Assembly (NCBI RefSeq): GCF_044904705.1
Contig: NZ_JADIKL010000002.1
Span: 496,001-560,000, forward strand
Source of the DNA: Rhodanobacter_A agri
GTDB taxonomy: Bacteria; Pseudomonadota; Gammaproteobacteria; Xanthomonadales; Rhodanobacteraceae
Direction: 5' to 3'
Length of the DNA stretch: 64,000 bases
Shown here: piece after piece, positions 51,830 to 60,600 of the stretch
How the letters are laid out: every line of letters starts with the position of its first letter
Position numbering within the stretch: the first letter of the stretch is position 1
Notes under the pieces: model-generated
Told to the model about the DNA's origin: nothing
Databases searched by the model: none
The model's input: only the letters and a program-made list of their open reading frames with translations
Position numbers and translations under genes: made by a program

Positions 51830-52795
51830 ATGGCTCGCATATACGCCGACAACGTCGTGTTCCTGATGCGTCCGGGCGAGACGGCACGGCGGCGCGTCGA
51901 GCGTGCGCCCGACACGCGGACCCCGCCATCCAACGAAACCGTCGCGACCTGTCGCCACACCGCCGCCGCGACGAGCGCGAATGCCACGCTGGGATACAGC
52001 CACACCGTGGCGCCCCGGTCCGCAGTCAATGTCGAAGTCCAGCCGCAGGCCGAGAGGCGCGCGCGCCGTGCCCCATTGCGCTGGGTGCTGCTGCTGGCGG
52101 CGGCCTGCGTATTGCCGGCGGCCGTGCTCACGTGGCGCGCCGTGGTCCATCAGGCCTCGTTGCAGCACTACGCCACCACCACCGGCGAGCAGCGCAAGCT
52201 GCCGCTGCCCGGCGGCGGCATCGTCTTGCTGGACACCGATACCGCCGTCAGCGCGCCTGCCGGACAACAGCGCGAATGGGCGCTGGAACGTGGCCGTGTG
52301 CAGTTCGACCTGGCATCTGCGGCAACACAGCCGTTCGCGGTGCACGCCGGCGACGGCGTCGTCACTGCCGCGGGTGGCCGTTTCCAGGTGAGCCAACTGG
52401 CCCACGACATCCACGTGGTTGTGCTCGCGGGCACGGTGTCGGTGAACCTGCCCGGCAGCAACGAGCAGTTGACGCTGCGCTCCGGCCAGCAGGTCGACTA
52501 CGGCTACGACCGCCTTGGCAGTGTGCAGCCGGCGGACCTGGCTGGCGCGCGCGGCTGGCCCCGCGGCGAGCTGGTGTTCCATCGACGCAGCCTCGCCGAG
52601 CTGGTGGCGGCGATGAACCGCTATTCGGACACCCGGCTGACCATCGGCGACGCTGCCTTGCGCAACCTGCCGGTCAGCGGCGTCTTCGACGCGGGCGATC
52701 CGGTCGGGCTGGCACAGGCGCTGCAGCGCAGCCGGCTGCTGCGGGCCGTCAAGGTGTCGCCATACGAGATCGTGCTGCAGCCTGCAGCCCGCTGA
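51830..52795 (+). CDS. FecR-like transmembrane signal transducer lacking its usual N-terminal domain and sigma factor
   Basis: 321 residues. One membrane helix near 84-101 (WVLLLAAACVLPAAVLTW). After it comes a FecR domain (HYATTTGEQRKLPLPGGGIVLLDTDTA; WALERGRVQFDLA; GTVSVNLPG) and a DUF4974/STN-like tail (RRSLAELVAAMNRYSDTRLTIGD). The first 80 residues are Arg/Thr/Ala-rich and show no DUF4880 domain, which normally contacts the ECF sigma factor. No sigma-factor gene is adjacent. The ATG at 51830 has GGAGGT 14 nt upstream, a poor spacing; the frame stays open upstream to 51233. Either an orphan variant or a decayed gene. Confidence 0.75.
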   Translation: MARIYADNVVFLMRPGETARRRVERAPDTRTPPSNETVATCRHTAAATSANATLGYSHTVAPRSAVNVEVQPQAERRARRAPLRWVLLLAAACVLPAAVLTWRAVVHQASLQHYATTTGEQRKLPLPGGGIVLLDTDTAVSAPAGQQREWALERGRVQFDLASAATQPFAVHAGDGVVTAAGGRFQVSQLAHDIHVVVLAGTVSVNLPGSNEQLTLRSGQQVDYGYDRLGSVQPADLAGARGWPRGELVFHRRSLAELVAAMNRYSDTRLTIGDAALRNLPVSGVFDAGDPVGLAQALQRSRLLRAVKVSPYEIVLQPAAR

Positions 52796-52856
52796 ACCCC
52801 GGCGCGCTCTTCCCTGGGGCTTGCCCTCCCACGCAAGCCGCAGCCGCCTCAACCTT

Positions 52857-52891
52857 TGGCAGGGGTACCCGCGCCGGCAAGGCGCTAGCAT
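52857..52891 (+). promoter_or_regulatory. Possible promoter region of the S9 peptidase gene
   Basis: TAGCAT at 52886-52891 lies about 58 nt upstream of the ATG, with TGGCAGGGG at 52857-52865 29 bp before it, the same layout as upstream of the M61 gene at 2008-2043. Confidence 0.3.
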
Positions 52892-52949
52892 CGGGCGTTG
52901 ATGCGTCCGCACCGCGGGCGCCGGTTTCGTTCCCTCGAAGGGGTGGCAA

Positions 52950-55292
52950 ATGAGTTCGATGATCGTCAAGACGCGCCTGTCCAGCGCGCTGGCAGCGGGG
53001 TTGCTGTTGTGCACCACCGGTGCGATGGCCCAGGGGCGCACGCTCACCGCGCAGGACTACGCGCAAGCGGAACGCTTCATGGCCTACAACACCACGCCGC
53101 TGGTCGACCACGACGTGCAGCGAGTGAAATGGCTGGACGACACCCACTTCTGGTATCGCGACCACGACGCCAGCGGCGACCGCGTGATGGAGATGAACAC
53201 CGCCACCGGCGAGGTCAAGCCCGCCTTCGACCAGGCCAAGCTGGCCGCGGCGCTGGGCAAGGCCACCGGCAAGCCGATGCCGGCGGGCAAGGTGCCGCCG
53301 TTCGGTTTCGACTTCAGCATGCAGAAGGATGGCCGCTACGACATCGCGTTGATGGGCAAACACTACCTGTGCGACCTCGCGGGCGCGGGCGAGTGCACGG
53401 CCAAGGTGGCGGCGAAGACCGGCGAGGAGCCCGGCATGGTTTCGCCGGACAAGACCAGGGAAGCCTTCATCCGCGACTGGAACCTGTGGGTGCGCGACCT
53501 CGCCACCGGCCAGGAGACCCAGCTCACCACCGACGGTGCGAAGGACTTCGGTTACGCCACCGACAATGCCGGCTGGATCCATACCGACCGCGCCGTGCTC
53601 AACTGGTCGCCCGACTCGAAGAAGATCGCCACCTACCAGCAGGATCAGCGTGGCGTGGGCGAGATGTACACCGTGAGCACCAAGGTCGGCCACCCCGAAC
53701 TGGACGCATGGAAGTACCCGCTGCCCGGCGACACCAAGGTGTTCATGATCGAGCCGGTGGTGATCGACGTGGATACGCACAAGGTGGTGCGCCTGCAGCT
53801 GCCGCCGCAGCAGCGCCTGTCCAGCCTGTGCGACGACATCAGCTGCAGCAGCGACGGTGTGTGGGACGACCTGAAGTGGGCACCCGACAGCAAGACCTTC
53901 GCCATGGTCAACAGCTCGCGTGACCGCCAGCAGGTCTGGTACCGCATCGCCAACGCCGACACCGGTGCCGTGCGTACGGCCTTCGACGAGAAGGTGACGG
54001 CGTATTACGAAAGCGGCATGGAACACGTCAACTGGCGCTACCTGCCGGATTCGCACCAGGCGATCTGGCCGTCCGAACGCAACGACTGGCAGAACCTCTA
54101 CCTGTACGACACCAACACCGGCAAGGAGCTGCACCCGATCACCACTGGCGAGGGCAACGTCATCGACGTGCTGCACCTCGACCGCAAGTCGCGCGAACTG
54201 TGGTTCATCGGCACTGGCCGCGTGGCGGGCGTGGATCCGTATTTCAAGCAGTTCTGGAAAGTGGGCGTGGATGGCGGCAAGCCCGTGCTGCTGACGCCGG
54301 AGAAGGCCGACCACACCATCAGCATGTCGCCGGACGGCAAGACCTTTGTGGACAGCTGGTCCACGGTCGACACCGCGCCGGTCACGGTGCTGCGCTCCAG
54401 CGCCGATGGCCATGTCATCGCCACCATCGCCAAGGCCGACATCTCGCGCCTCAAGGCCGCCGGCTGGGTGGCGCCGATTCCGTTCACGGTGAAGGCGCGC
54501 GACGGCAAGACGGTGCTCTACGGCCAGATGTTCAAGCCCAGCCACTTCGATCCGAACAAAAAGTACCCGGTCATCGACTACGTCTACCCCGGTCCGCAGA
54601 CCGGCTCGGTGCGCACCCGCAGCTTCATGCCTTCGCAGGGCGACAACCAGGCGCTGGCGGAACTCGGCTTCATCGTGGTCGCGCTCGACGGCATGGGTAC
54701 GCCGTGGCGCTCGGCCAGCTTCCACCACACCTGGTATGGCCAGATGGGCGACAACACGCTGCCCGACCAGGTCGCCGGCATCAAGGAGCTGGCACAGCGC
54801 TATTCGTGGATCGACATCAACCGCGTGGGCATCTGGGGTCACTCCGGCGGCGGCAACACCACTGCCGATGCGATGTTCCGCTATCCCGACTTCTTCAAGG
54901 TCGGCTGGGCCGAGAGCGGCAACCACGACAACCGCAACTATGAGAACGACTGGGGCGAGAAGTACCAGGGCCTGCTGGTAACCAACAAGGATGGCACCAC
55001 CAGCTACGACAACCAGGCCAACCAGGACATGGCGAAGCAGCTCAAGGGTCGCCTGATGCTGGTGCACGGCACGATCGACGACAACGTGCCGGTGGGCGAG
55101 ACCTACCTGGTGGCCGATGCGCTGATCAAGGCCAACAAGGACTTCGACATGCTGATCATCCCCAACGTCCATCACGGCTACGCGGCTGCCACGCCGTACG
55201 CCACGCGTCGGCGCTGGGACTACTTCGTGCAGTACCTCGCCGGCGATACGCCGCCGAAGGAATACGAGTTGAAGAAGGCACCGTGGTTCTAA
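52950..55292 (+). CDS. Dipeptidyl-peptidase IV-type S9 serine peptidase
   Basis: 780 residues. Signal peptide (ALAAGLLLCTTGAMAQ), N-terminal beta-propeller (DPPIV_N; for example LNWSPDSKKIATYQQD and DLKWAPDSKTFAM) and an alpha/beta-hydrolase domain. The triad is Ser632 in GHSGGG, Asp710 in HGTIDDNVP and His742 in NVHHGY. Expected to release N-terminal dipeptides in the periplasm. Fits the peptidase-rich character of the window. Followed by a strong terminator. Confidence 0.94.
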   Translation: MSSMIVKTRLSSALAAGLLLCTTGAMAQGRTLTAQDYAQAERFMAYNTTPLVDHDVQRVKWLDDTHFWYRDHDASGDRVMEMNTATGEVKPAFDQAKLAAALGKATGKPMPAGKVPPFGFDFSMQKDGRYDIALMGKHYLCDLAGAGECTAKVAAKTGEEPGMVSPDKTREAFIRDWNLWVRDLATGQETQLTTDGAKDFGYATDNAGWIHTDRAVLNWSPDSKKIATYQQDQRGVGEMYTVSTKVGHPELDAWKYPLPGDTKVFMIEPVVIDVDTHKVVRLQLPPQQRLSSLCDDISCSSDGVWDDLKWAPDSKTFAMVNSSRDRQQVWYRIANADTGAVRTAFDEKVTAYYESGMEHVNWRYLPDSHQAIWPSERNDWQNLYLYDTNTGKELHPITTGEGNVIDVLHLDRKSRELWFIGTGRVAGVDPYFKQFWKVGVDGGKPVLLTPEKADHTISMSPDGKTFVDSWSTVDTAPVTVLRSSADGHVIATIAKADISRLKAAGWVAPIPFTVKARDGKTVLYGQMFKPSHFDPNKKYPVIDYVYPGPQTGSVRTRSFMPSQGDNQALAELGFIVVALDGMGTPWRSASFHHTWYGQMGDNTLPDQVAGIKELAQRYSWIDINRVGIWGHSGGGNTTADAMFRYPDFFKVGWAESGNHDNRNYENDWGEKYQGLLVTNKDGTTSYDNQANQDMAKQLKGRLMLVHGTIDDNVPVGETYLVADALIKANKDFDMLIIPNVHHGYAAATPYATRRRWDYFVQYLAGDTPPKEYELKKAPWF

Positions 55293-55317
55293 GACGGCGC
55301 TGAACACCAGTCGCGAA

Positions 55318-55346
55318 GGCCGGGGCCGTGAGGCCCCGGCCTTTTT
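55318..55346 (+). terminator. Rho-independent terminator of the S9 peptidase gene
   Basis: A 10-bp GC stem (ggccggggcc / ggccccggcc) with a GTGA loop, followed by TTTTT. It may also limit read-through from the convergent permease gene. Confidence 0.9.
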
Positions 55347-55359
55347 CGTGGGCGCGGCT

Positions 55360-56574
55360 TCACTCGGTCCGCGTCGCCACCACCGGCGGCACCGCCGCCG
55401 CCCGCAGTGCGGGGCCGAGTACGGCGAGCTGGCCGAGCAGCCACAGCGCGATCGCGACTAACGGCAGGTAGGGCAGCGGCAGTCGCGGCAGTTCGTAATG
55501 CTGCATCAAGGCCAGGTTGAGCACGCAGGCGAGTGCCACGCCCAACACGATGCCGCCACCGACGATCAGGAAGTTCTCGGCCTGGAAATAGAACAGCACG
55601 TCGCGCCGGGTGGCGCCGATGGCGCGACGGATGCCGATGGCACGGCGACGCTGCTGTACCCAGAAGCTGGCGAGTCCCGCGATGCCGACCGCAGTAACCA
55701 GCAGCAACCCGGCTGCGGCGGCCAGCAGCAGTCCGAGCATGGTGCGGTCGTGGCGGAAATAGTCGGAGCGCAGCTGGGCGAAGGTCTGCGCATGGCGCAG
55801 GATGCGGTCGCTGTCCAGCCGGTTCAGCACCTCGGCGGCCTGCTTCAACACGCGCTCGCGCTGCAGCGGCGCGGTGCGCAGCAGGTAGGTGACGTTGCTG
55901 TCGTCAGGCAGCATAGGGAACAGCATGGCGTATTCGTTGCCGTCGCCGGTTTCCAGCGCGGGGCGCAGCAAGCGGTCGACCACGCCGACGATGCGTACCG
56001 GCTTGTCGCCGGGGTAGACCAGCTTGCCCAGCGGGTCCTGGCCGGGAAACAGCTGCGCGGCCAGCGCGCGGGTGACGATGGTGGCCGGTACGTGGTTGAT
56101 GCCGTCCCAGTCGTGGGCGCTCTCCAACGGCACGTATTCGTCCGGCCGGAAGTCGCGCCCGGCGACCAGGCGCAAGCCCAGCGCTTGCCGTTCGCCCGGC
56201 GTGCCGTTGAAGGCGGAAGCGACCAGGCGCGCGGGGCCATTCGGCGCGGTGGCGATGCCGTTGCCCCAGTTGTTGCCGTTGAACGGCAGCGCGTCGACCG
56301 CCGCCGCTGCCGTCACACCGGGGATACCGCGCAGCGCGTCCAGGTCGGCGGCGTGGCGGGCCAGCGGGCTGCTGCCGTCGTCCAGGCTGGCGCTGTCGAT
56401 CATGGCCAGTTCGTCTTCGGCCACGCCGCTGGGCCAGCGCATCTGCGCGGTGCGGCCGGCGATCATCAGCGCCACGTTGCAGACGATGGCGCAGGTCAGT
56501 GCCACCTGCAGCACCAGCAGCAGCACGGTGAGTTTGTGGCGGGTAAGGCTGGCGAGCATGGGAATGTGTGGCAC
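55360..56574 (-). CDS. FtsX/MacB-type ABC permease 2 of the BlaI-M56 cluster
   Basis: 404 residues. N-terminal membrane helix (LTVLLLVLQVALTCAIVCNVALMIAG), a periplasmic MacB-like domain (VTAAAAVDALPFNG; VSAFNGTPGERQALGLRLVAGRDF), then three C-terminal helices with the FtsX block RRRAIGIRRAIGATRRDVLFYFQAENFLI. A GTG at 56574 has GGAG 6 nt upstream. It follows the other permease gene by 10 nt. No ATP-binding subunit is encoded in the cluster, so it must use one made elsewhere or work without one. Confidence 0.85.
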   Translation of the reverse strand: MPHIPMLASLTRHKLTVLLLVLQVALTCAIVCNVALMIAGRTAQMRWPSGVAEDELAMIDSASLDDGSSPLARHAADLDALRGIPGVTAAAAVDALPFNGNNWGNGIATAPNGPARLVASAFNGTPGERQALGLRLVAGRDFRPDEYVPLESAHDWDGINHVPATIVTRALAAQLFPGQDPLGKLVYPGDKPVRIVGVVDRLLRPALETGDGNEYAMLFPMLPDDSNVTYLLRTAPLQRERVLKQAAEVLNRLDSDRILRHAQTFAQLRSDYFRHDRTMLGLLLAAAAGLLLVTAVGIAGLASFWVQQRRRAIGIRRAIGATRRDVLFYFQAENFLIVGGGIVLGVALACVLNLALMQHYELPRLPLPYLPLVAIALWLLGQLAVLGPALRAAAVPPVVATRTE

Positions 56575-56584
56575 GGCTGTCTCC

Positions 56585-57895
56585 TCACGAGGCTTTCAGC
56601 TGCAGCGCCGGCGCGATGCGGCAGGCGCGCCAGGCCGGCAGCAGACCGGCCAGTACGCTGGCGGCGACAGCCAGTGCGAAGGTGCCCAGCAGCATCGCGG
56701 GGTCCATCTGCGCGAGTTGCGCATAGCCGTCCGGCCGCTGGCGCACGCTCCACAGGCCGAGCTGCGCCAGCGCGAGGCCGAGGGCGCCGCCGACCAGCCC
56801 GATCACCGCCGACTCGATGCCGAACTGCAGGAAGATGTCGCGCCGCCGCGCGCCCAGCGCGCGGCGCACGCTGATCTCGCCGCGCCGGCGCAGGAACTTC
56901 GCCAGCAGCAGGCCGATGATGTTGACCATGCACACGCCGAGGAAGCCCAACGCCAACCACAATTGCAGGCGCAGGTCGGCAGGGATCAGGCGTTCGTGGG
57001 CGAGCCAGTCGGCGAGGCCGTACAGCCGCGCGTCCATCGTGCGCGGGAAGCGGCCGTGCGCCTGCTGGTCGCGCCAGTAGTCAGCGAGGAACACACGATA
57101 GGCCTCCGCCTTGGCCGGGCTGTCCAACTGCACCCAGAACTGCAGCCAGGTGCAGTGGTCGCTGTGGCGGTCGTCGCCGCCGCTGTCCCAGCAACTGAAC
57201 CTGCCGCCGATGCTCAATTTCACTTCCAGCGCGGTCTGCAGCGGCACGAAGAACTGGTCGGGCTGGCCGAAGGCGCGGTCGTTGATCTCGGCGTAGAAGG
57301 CGGGCTGCGGATGCCAGTCGTCCAGCACGCCGATCACGCGGAAGTCGGTGTCCTTCAGCCGCACCGTGCGGCCGAGGGCCGGCACAGCACCGAACAACCG
57401 GCGGGCAAGGCTGGCGTTGAGCACCACCACGCGTGCACGGTCCTCGTCGTCCTGCGCGTTCCAGCCGCTGCCGGCGAGGAATGGTGTGGCGAACATCGGG
57501 AAGAAATCCGCGGTGACATAGTGCCCGCGCTCGAAGAACGGATGCTGCCCGGCCTGCGCCGGGCGCACCGGTGCCGAGCCACCTGCCATCGCCGCCTGGT
57601 GGTCGGCGCGGCGGCCGTGCAGCAGGGTTGTCGCGTCCCGCCAGGTGAGGCTGTCGGGCATGTCGCCGGAGGTGGCGCCTCCAGACTGGCCGCGGGGCAG
57701 CGGGCGCGGATCGAGCTGGGGCACGTACAGCTGCGCGCTGCGCCCCGGCAGCGGGTCGCCGGACATGGCGTGCAGCACGGCGATCATCGTCATGCTGGCG
57801 CCGATGCCGAGTCCGATGGCAATCACCATGAGCGTGGTGAGCACCTTGCCGCGCTTCAGGCTGCGCAAGGCCAGGGCGAAGTAGTAGCCGGGCAT
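56585..57895 (-). CDS. FtsX/MacB-type ABC permease 1 of the BlaI-M56 cluster
   Basis: 436 residues. N-terminal helix (LTTLMVIAIGLGIGASMTMIA), a periplasmic region with NAQDDEDRARVVVLNASLARRLFG, then helices bearing RRGEISVRRALGARRRDIFLQFGIES, the FtsX cytoplasmic loop. The ATG at 57895 has GGAGG 8 nt upstream. It lies 118 bp after the M56 gene on the same strand. It is paired with the next permease as in MacB-like exporters made of two half-permeases, but no ATPase gene accompanies them. Confidence 0.85.
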   Translation of the reverse strand: MPGYYFALALRSLKRGKVLTTLMVIAIGLGIGASMTMIAVLHAMSGDPLPGRSAQLYVPQLDPRPLPRGQSGGATSGDMPDSLTWRDATTLLHGRRADHQAAMAGGSAPVRPAQAGQHPFFERGHYVTADFFPMFATPFLAGSGWNAQDDEDRARVVVLNASLARRLFGAVPALGRTVRLKDTDFRVIGVLDDWHPQPAFYAEINDRAFGQPDQFFVPLQTALEVKLSIGGRFSCWDSGGDDRHSDHCTWLQFWVQLDSPAKAEAYRVFLADYWRDQQAHGRFPRTMDARLYGLADWLAHERLIPADLRLQLWLALGFLGVCMVNIIGLLLAKFLRRRGEISVRRALGARRRDIFLQFGIESAVIGLVGGALGLALAQLGLWSVRQRPDGYAQLAQMDPAMLLGTFALAVAASVLAGLLPAWRACRIAPALQLKAS

Positions 57896-58013
57896 CGTGT
57901 TTCCCTCCAATGGAACAGGGCGCGATGGCGCAGGACTTCCCGCCGCCTGCAGAAAGCAGGCGGTGCGTGCGTGTGTACGATCGGGGCGATCCGTAGCGCC
58001 GCGGACCGCCCGC

Positions 58014-60599
58014 TCAGCGGCGGCTGACGTCTTGGGCCAGGCCCCGCGCGATCGCCTCGTCGAGCAGTTGCGAGGCGTGCTTGTCGGCCTCGGCGAGCAC
58101 GGCGCGCTGCTGCTGCGCGCGGGCGTCGAGTTGCGGCTGCAGCTGGGTCAACTGCTTCTGCAGCGCTGCCAGATGCGTGTCGATGTCGCGCTGCTGGGCG
58201 TCCAGGCTGGCCAGGCGCTGCGCGGCAGCCGGTGCCTGCGGATCCGCACGCAGTTCGTGACGCTGGGCGTCGAGGCTGTGCAGCCGGTCTTGCAGGCCTT
58301 CGAGCGGCCCCTTCAGCTTCCACTGTTCGCCTTCCAGCTTGCCGGCGTCGCGCCAGTAAGCCGCGACGGGCGCATAGGCGTCGCGCGCACGATCGACGAA
58401 GGCGGGGTCGCGGATCACGTAGGACTGGTCGCCGCGGCGGAACCAGAACATCGGCGCCGGATCGGCCTGGTGCAGGCGCTGGGCCAGCGCCGCGTCGGCG
58501 TTCGTGCCGCTGACCGACTCGGTGTCACCGTGGCCGTTGTGGTCGTACAGGGCGTGCGCGTAGCGGCTGCCCGGCGTGGTGATGTCGAAGTCGCTGTCGT
58601 GATGTGTGGGTGCTGGCGCGGCCATCGATACCGGTTGCGCGACCCCCTTGGCGAGCGCTTCTTCCAGCAGCTTGTCCATATCACGTTCGGCCTGCGCCGA
58701 TACCGCGCGCTGACGGTCACCGAGCGCCTGTTGTTGCTTGCCCAGCGCTTCCTGCCGCTGGCTCAGTGCCTGTTGCTGCGAACCCAGCGCTCCCAGCTGC
58801 CTGCCGAGTGCGGCCTGCTGGTCGCGCAGGGCCTGGCGTTCTCCGTCCAGCTTGGCGGCCTCGGCCTGCAGCGCCTTGCGTGCTTCGGACGTGGCCGGGC
58901 TGGTCCCGGCGGTACTGGCCGCGCTGTCCAGTTCGGCCATGCGGCTGTCCAGGTTTGCCTGCCGCATCGCCAGTCCGGCCTGGCGCGCACCGAATTCGCC
59001 CTGCTGGCCACCGAGGCGCCCCTGTTGTCCGCCCAGCCGGCCTTGCTGTACGCCTAGCGCCCCTTGTTGTTCGCCCAGTTTGCCTTGCTGCTGGCCCAGT
59101 GCGGTTACTGGTGCATACGCAGCCTTGGCGCGTTGGATGTAGGCGGGATCACGAATCAGGTAGGCCTTGCCGCCGCGACGGAACCACAGCAACGGTTCGT
59201 TACGCTTGCCCAGGCGCCGCACGGTGGCGAGATCGCCGACGGTACCGTTCGCGGTGACCGAGTCGCCGTCGAGCAGGGCGAAACCGTAGCCGTTGTCGTC
59301 ATGCGTGCTGATGCTCACATGGTGGGCAGCAAAGCCGGCGGGCGGCGGTGGCGGCGGCGGTGCAGGTAGCTGCGCAGGCGGCGGTGGCGGCGGCATCATG
59401 CCCGGTCCGGACGACGGCGGCGGCGGTGCCTGCGGCGCGGGCGGTGGCGGTGGCGGCGCGAGCGGCAGATAGGCCCCAGCGGTGGTGCTGGCGTCCGCCG
59501 GTTTCGCGGCGCCGGCCACCACGCGGTAAGGCAGCACACCGGCCAGCGCGACCAGAGCGACGAGCAGCCAGCTGCGGACGCGCGGCATGGCGGTGGCGTT
59601 CTGTTGCAGCATGACGAGTCGCCTCTTGAGGTTGTGGAAGGTGGGAGACGCGCCGGCGAGGCCGGCGTGCAGCGGATGAGCTACGCCTAACTGCAGCAGC
59701 AGGCGGCCGTAGTCCTGCGGTGCGGCGCGTTGCTGTGCCAGGGCGAGCGCGTCGCAGGCCGCTTCGCGGTGCAGCGCGTATTCGTGCATCGCCCAGCGCA
59801 GCAGTGGATGGAAGAAGAACAGCCGCGTCGCCAGCGCGGGAATCCAGCCCAGCAGCAGGTCGCCGCGCTTGAGGTGGGCGAGTTCATGGGCCAGCGCCAG
59901 CGAGGATTCCTCGGCGCCCAGCGCGGCATGCGCGGGCCACAGCACCACCGGGCGCCAGCCGCCGCCGACCTGGGGCGAGGTGATGTCGGGGGAGACCAGC
60001 ACCCTCGGCGTGCGTTGCAAGGCAAGCGAGCGGGCTTGCCGAGCGCAGCGGGTCTGCAAGCCGGTATCCGTCGCCGGTAGCGCGGCGCGGCGCAGCCGGC
60101 GGGCGAGCCGGTGCTGGTGGACCAAGGCAGGTGCCTGGGCCAGCAGCAAGGCCAGCCACAAGGTGACCAGCGCCGCGCGCCAATGGCTGGCCAGCCAGCC
60201 CGGCGTGGCATCGGCGCGAGCCGATACATCCTGGGCGGGCGTCGCAGTCGGCAGGATTGCCGTAGAAGCAGCCGCTTGTTCGATGTCCGCGGCGACGGGG
60301 AGCGAGCGAGCGGTTTCGGCTTCGGGCGCAGGGGACGCGATGCGCTGCGGAGCGAGAACGGCAGGTGCTGCTGCAGTAACCGGCGGCGCCAGCAGCGGCA
60401 GTCGGATCGGCGCCTGCCAGCAGAGGCCCAGCAGTACCTGCAGTCCCACCAGCCACCACAGCGCGCAACGCGCGGCGGCGGGCAGGCGCGGCAAGGCGCG
60501 GAGCAACAGCGCCACCACGGCAACCAGCACGATGGCCTGCAGCGAAGTCCAGGCCAGGCGTTCCAGCAGCAGGGCGGCCAGATGATCGAGTGTCGCCAT
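58014..60599 (-). CDS. M56 (BlaR1/MecR1-type) antirepressor peptidase with duplicated C-terminal modules
   Basis: 861 residues. Several membrane helices flank the M56 zinc site HELAH at 238-242 (LAHELAHLKRGD), with MHEYALHREAACDALAL downstream. Where BlaR1 has a beta-lactam sensor, this protein has a proline-rich linker (about 375-420), then two related modules of about 200 residues (about 425-660 and 665-861). Each has a WFRRG-x3-Y-IRDPA-x3-RA-x2-AYAPV core, a Gln-rich coiled coil, and an ending LL-EA-A-G-AQ-VS. Two blocks of seven heptads lie in the first coiled coil. It presumably cleaves the adjacent BlaI repressor on sensing an envelope signal. The start overlaps the BlaI 3' end region, which supplies the GGAG ribosome site. 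Confidence 0.86.
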   Translation of the reverse strand: MATLDHLAALLLERLAWTSLQAIVLVAVVALLLRALPRLPAAARCALWWLVGLQVLLGLCWQAPIRLPLLAPPVTAAAPAVLAPQRIASPAPEAETARSLPVAADIEQAAASTAILPTATPAQDVSARADATPGWLASHWRAALVTLWLALLLAQAPALVHQHRLARRLRRAALPATDTGLQTRCARQARSLALQRTPRVLVSPDITSPQVGGGWRPVVLWPAHAALGAEESSLALAHELAHLKRGDLLLGWIPALATRLFFFHPLLRWAMHEYALHREAACDALALAQQRAAPQDYGRLLLQLGVAHPLHAGLAGASPTFHNLKRRLVMLQQNATAMPRVRSWLLVALVALAGVLPYRVVAGAAKPADASTTAGAYLPLAPPPPPPAPQAPPPPSSGPGMMPPPPPPAQLPAPPPPPPPAGFAAHHVSISTHDDNGYGFALLDGDSVTANGTVGDLATVRRLGKRNEPLLWFRRGGKAYLIRDPAYIQRAKAAYAPVTALGQQQGKLGEQQGALGVQQGRLGGQQGRLGGQQGEFGARQAGLAMRQANLDSRMAELDSAASTAGTSPATSEARKALQAEAAKLDGERQALRDQQAALGRQLGALGSQQQALSQRQEALGKQQQALGDRQRAVSAQAERDMDKLLEEALAKGVAQPVSMAAPAPTHHDSDFDITTPGSRYAHALYDHNGHGDTESVSGTNADAALAQRLHQADPAPMFWFRRGDQSYVIRDPAFVDRARDAYAPVAAYWRDAGKLEGEQWKLKGPLEGLQDRLHSLDAQRHELRADPQAPAAAQRLASLDAQQRDIDTHLAALQKQLTQLQPQLDARAQQQRAVLAEADKHASQLLDEAIARGLAQDVSRR
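58701..59096 (-). repeat. Two blocks of seven heptad repeats within the M56 gene
   Basis: Residues 502-550 (58950-59096) read as seven consecutive GxQQGxL-type heptads, degenerating to AxRQAxL at the end. Residues 585-633 (58701-58847) form seven more of the type xxxQxAL. In both, Leu (or Phe/Val) recurs at every seventh position, and Gln and Gly/Ala fill the rest. The 34 residues between the blocks are less regular. Expected to form a rod-like coiled coil in the periplasm. Confidence 0.85.
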
Positions 60600-60600
60600 C

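Noticed and set aside
52749..55307. 852-codon frame antisense to the S9 peptidase gene
   Set aside because: Same cause; no signal, domain or ribosome site, and the sense strand encodes an intact DPP-IV-type enzyme.
58701..59096. CRISPR or tandem DNA repeat array
   Set aside because: The periodicity is 21 bp, in frame and protein-coding (heptads), with no spacers.
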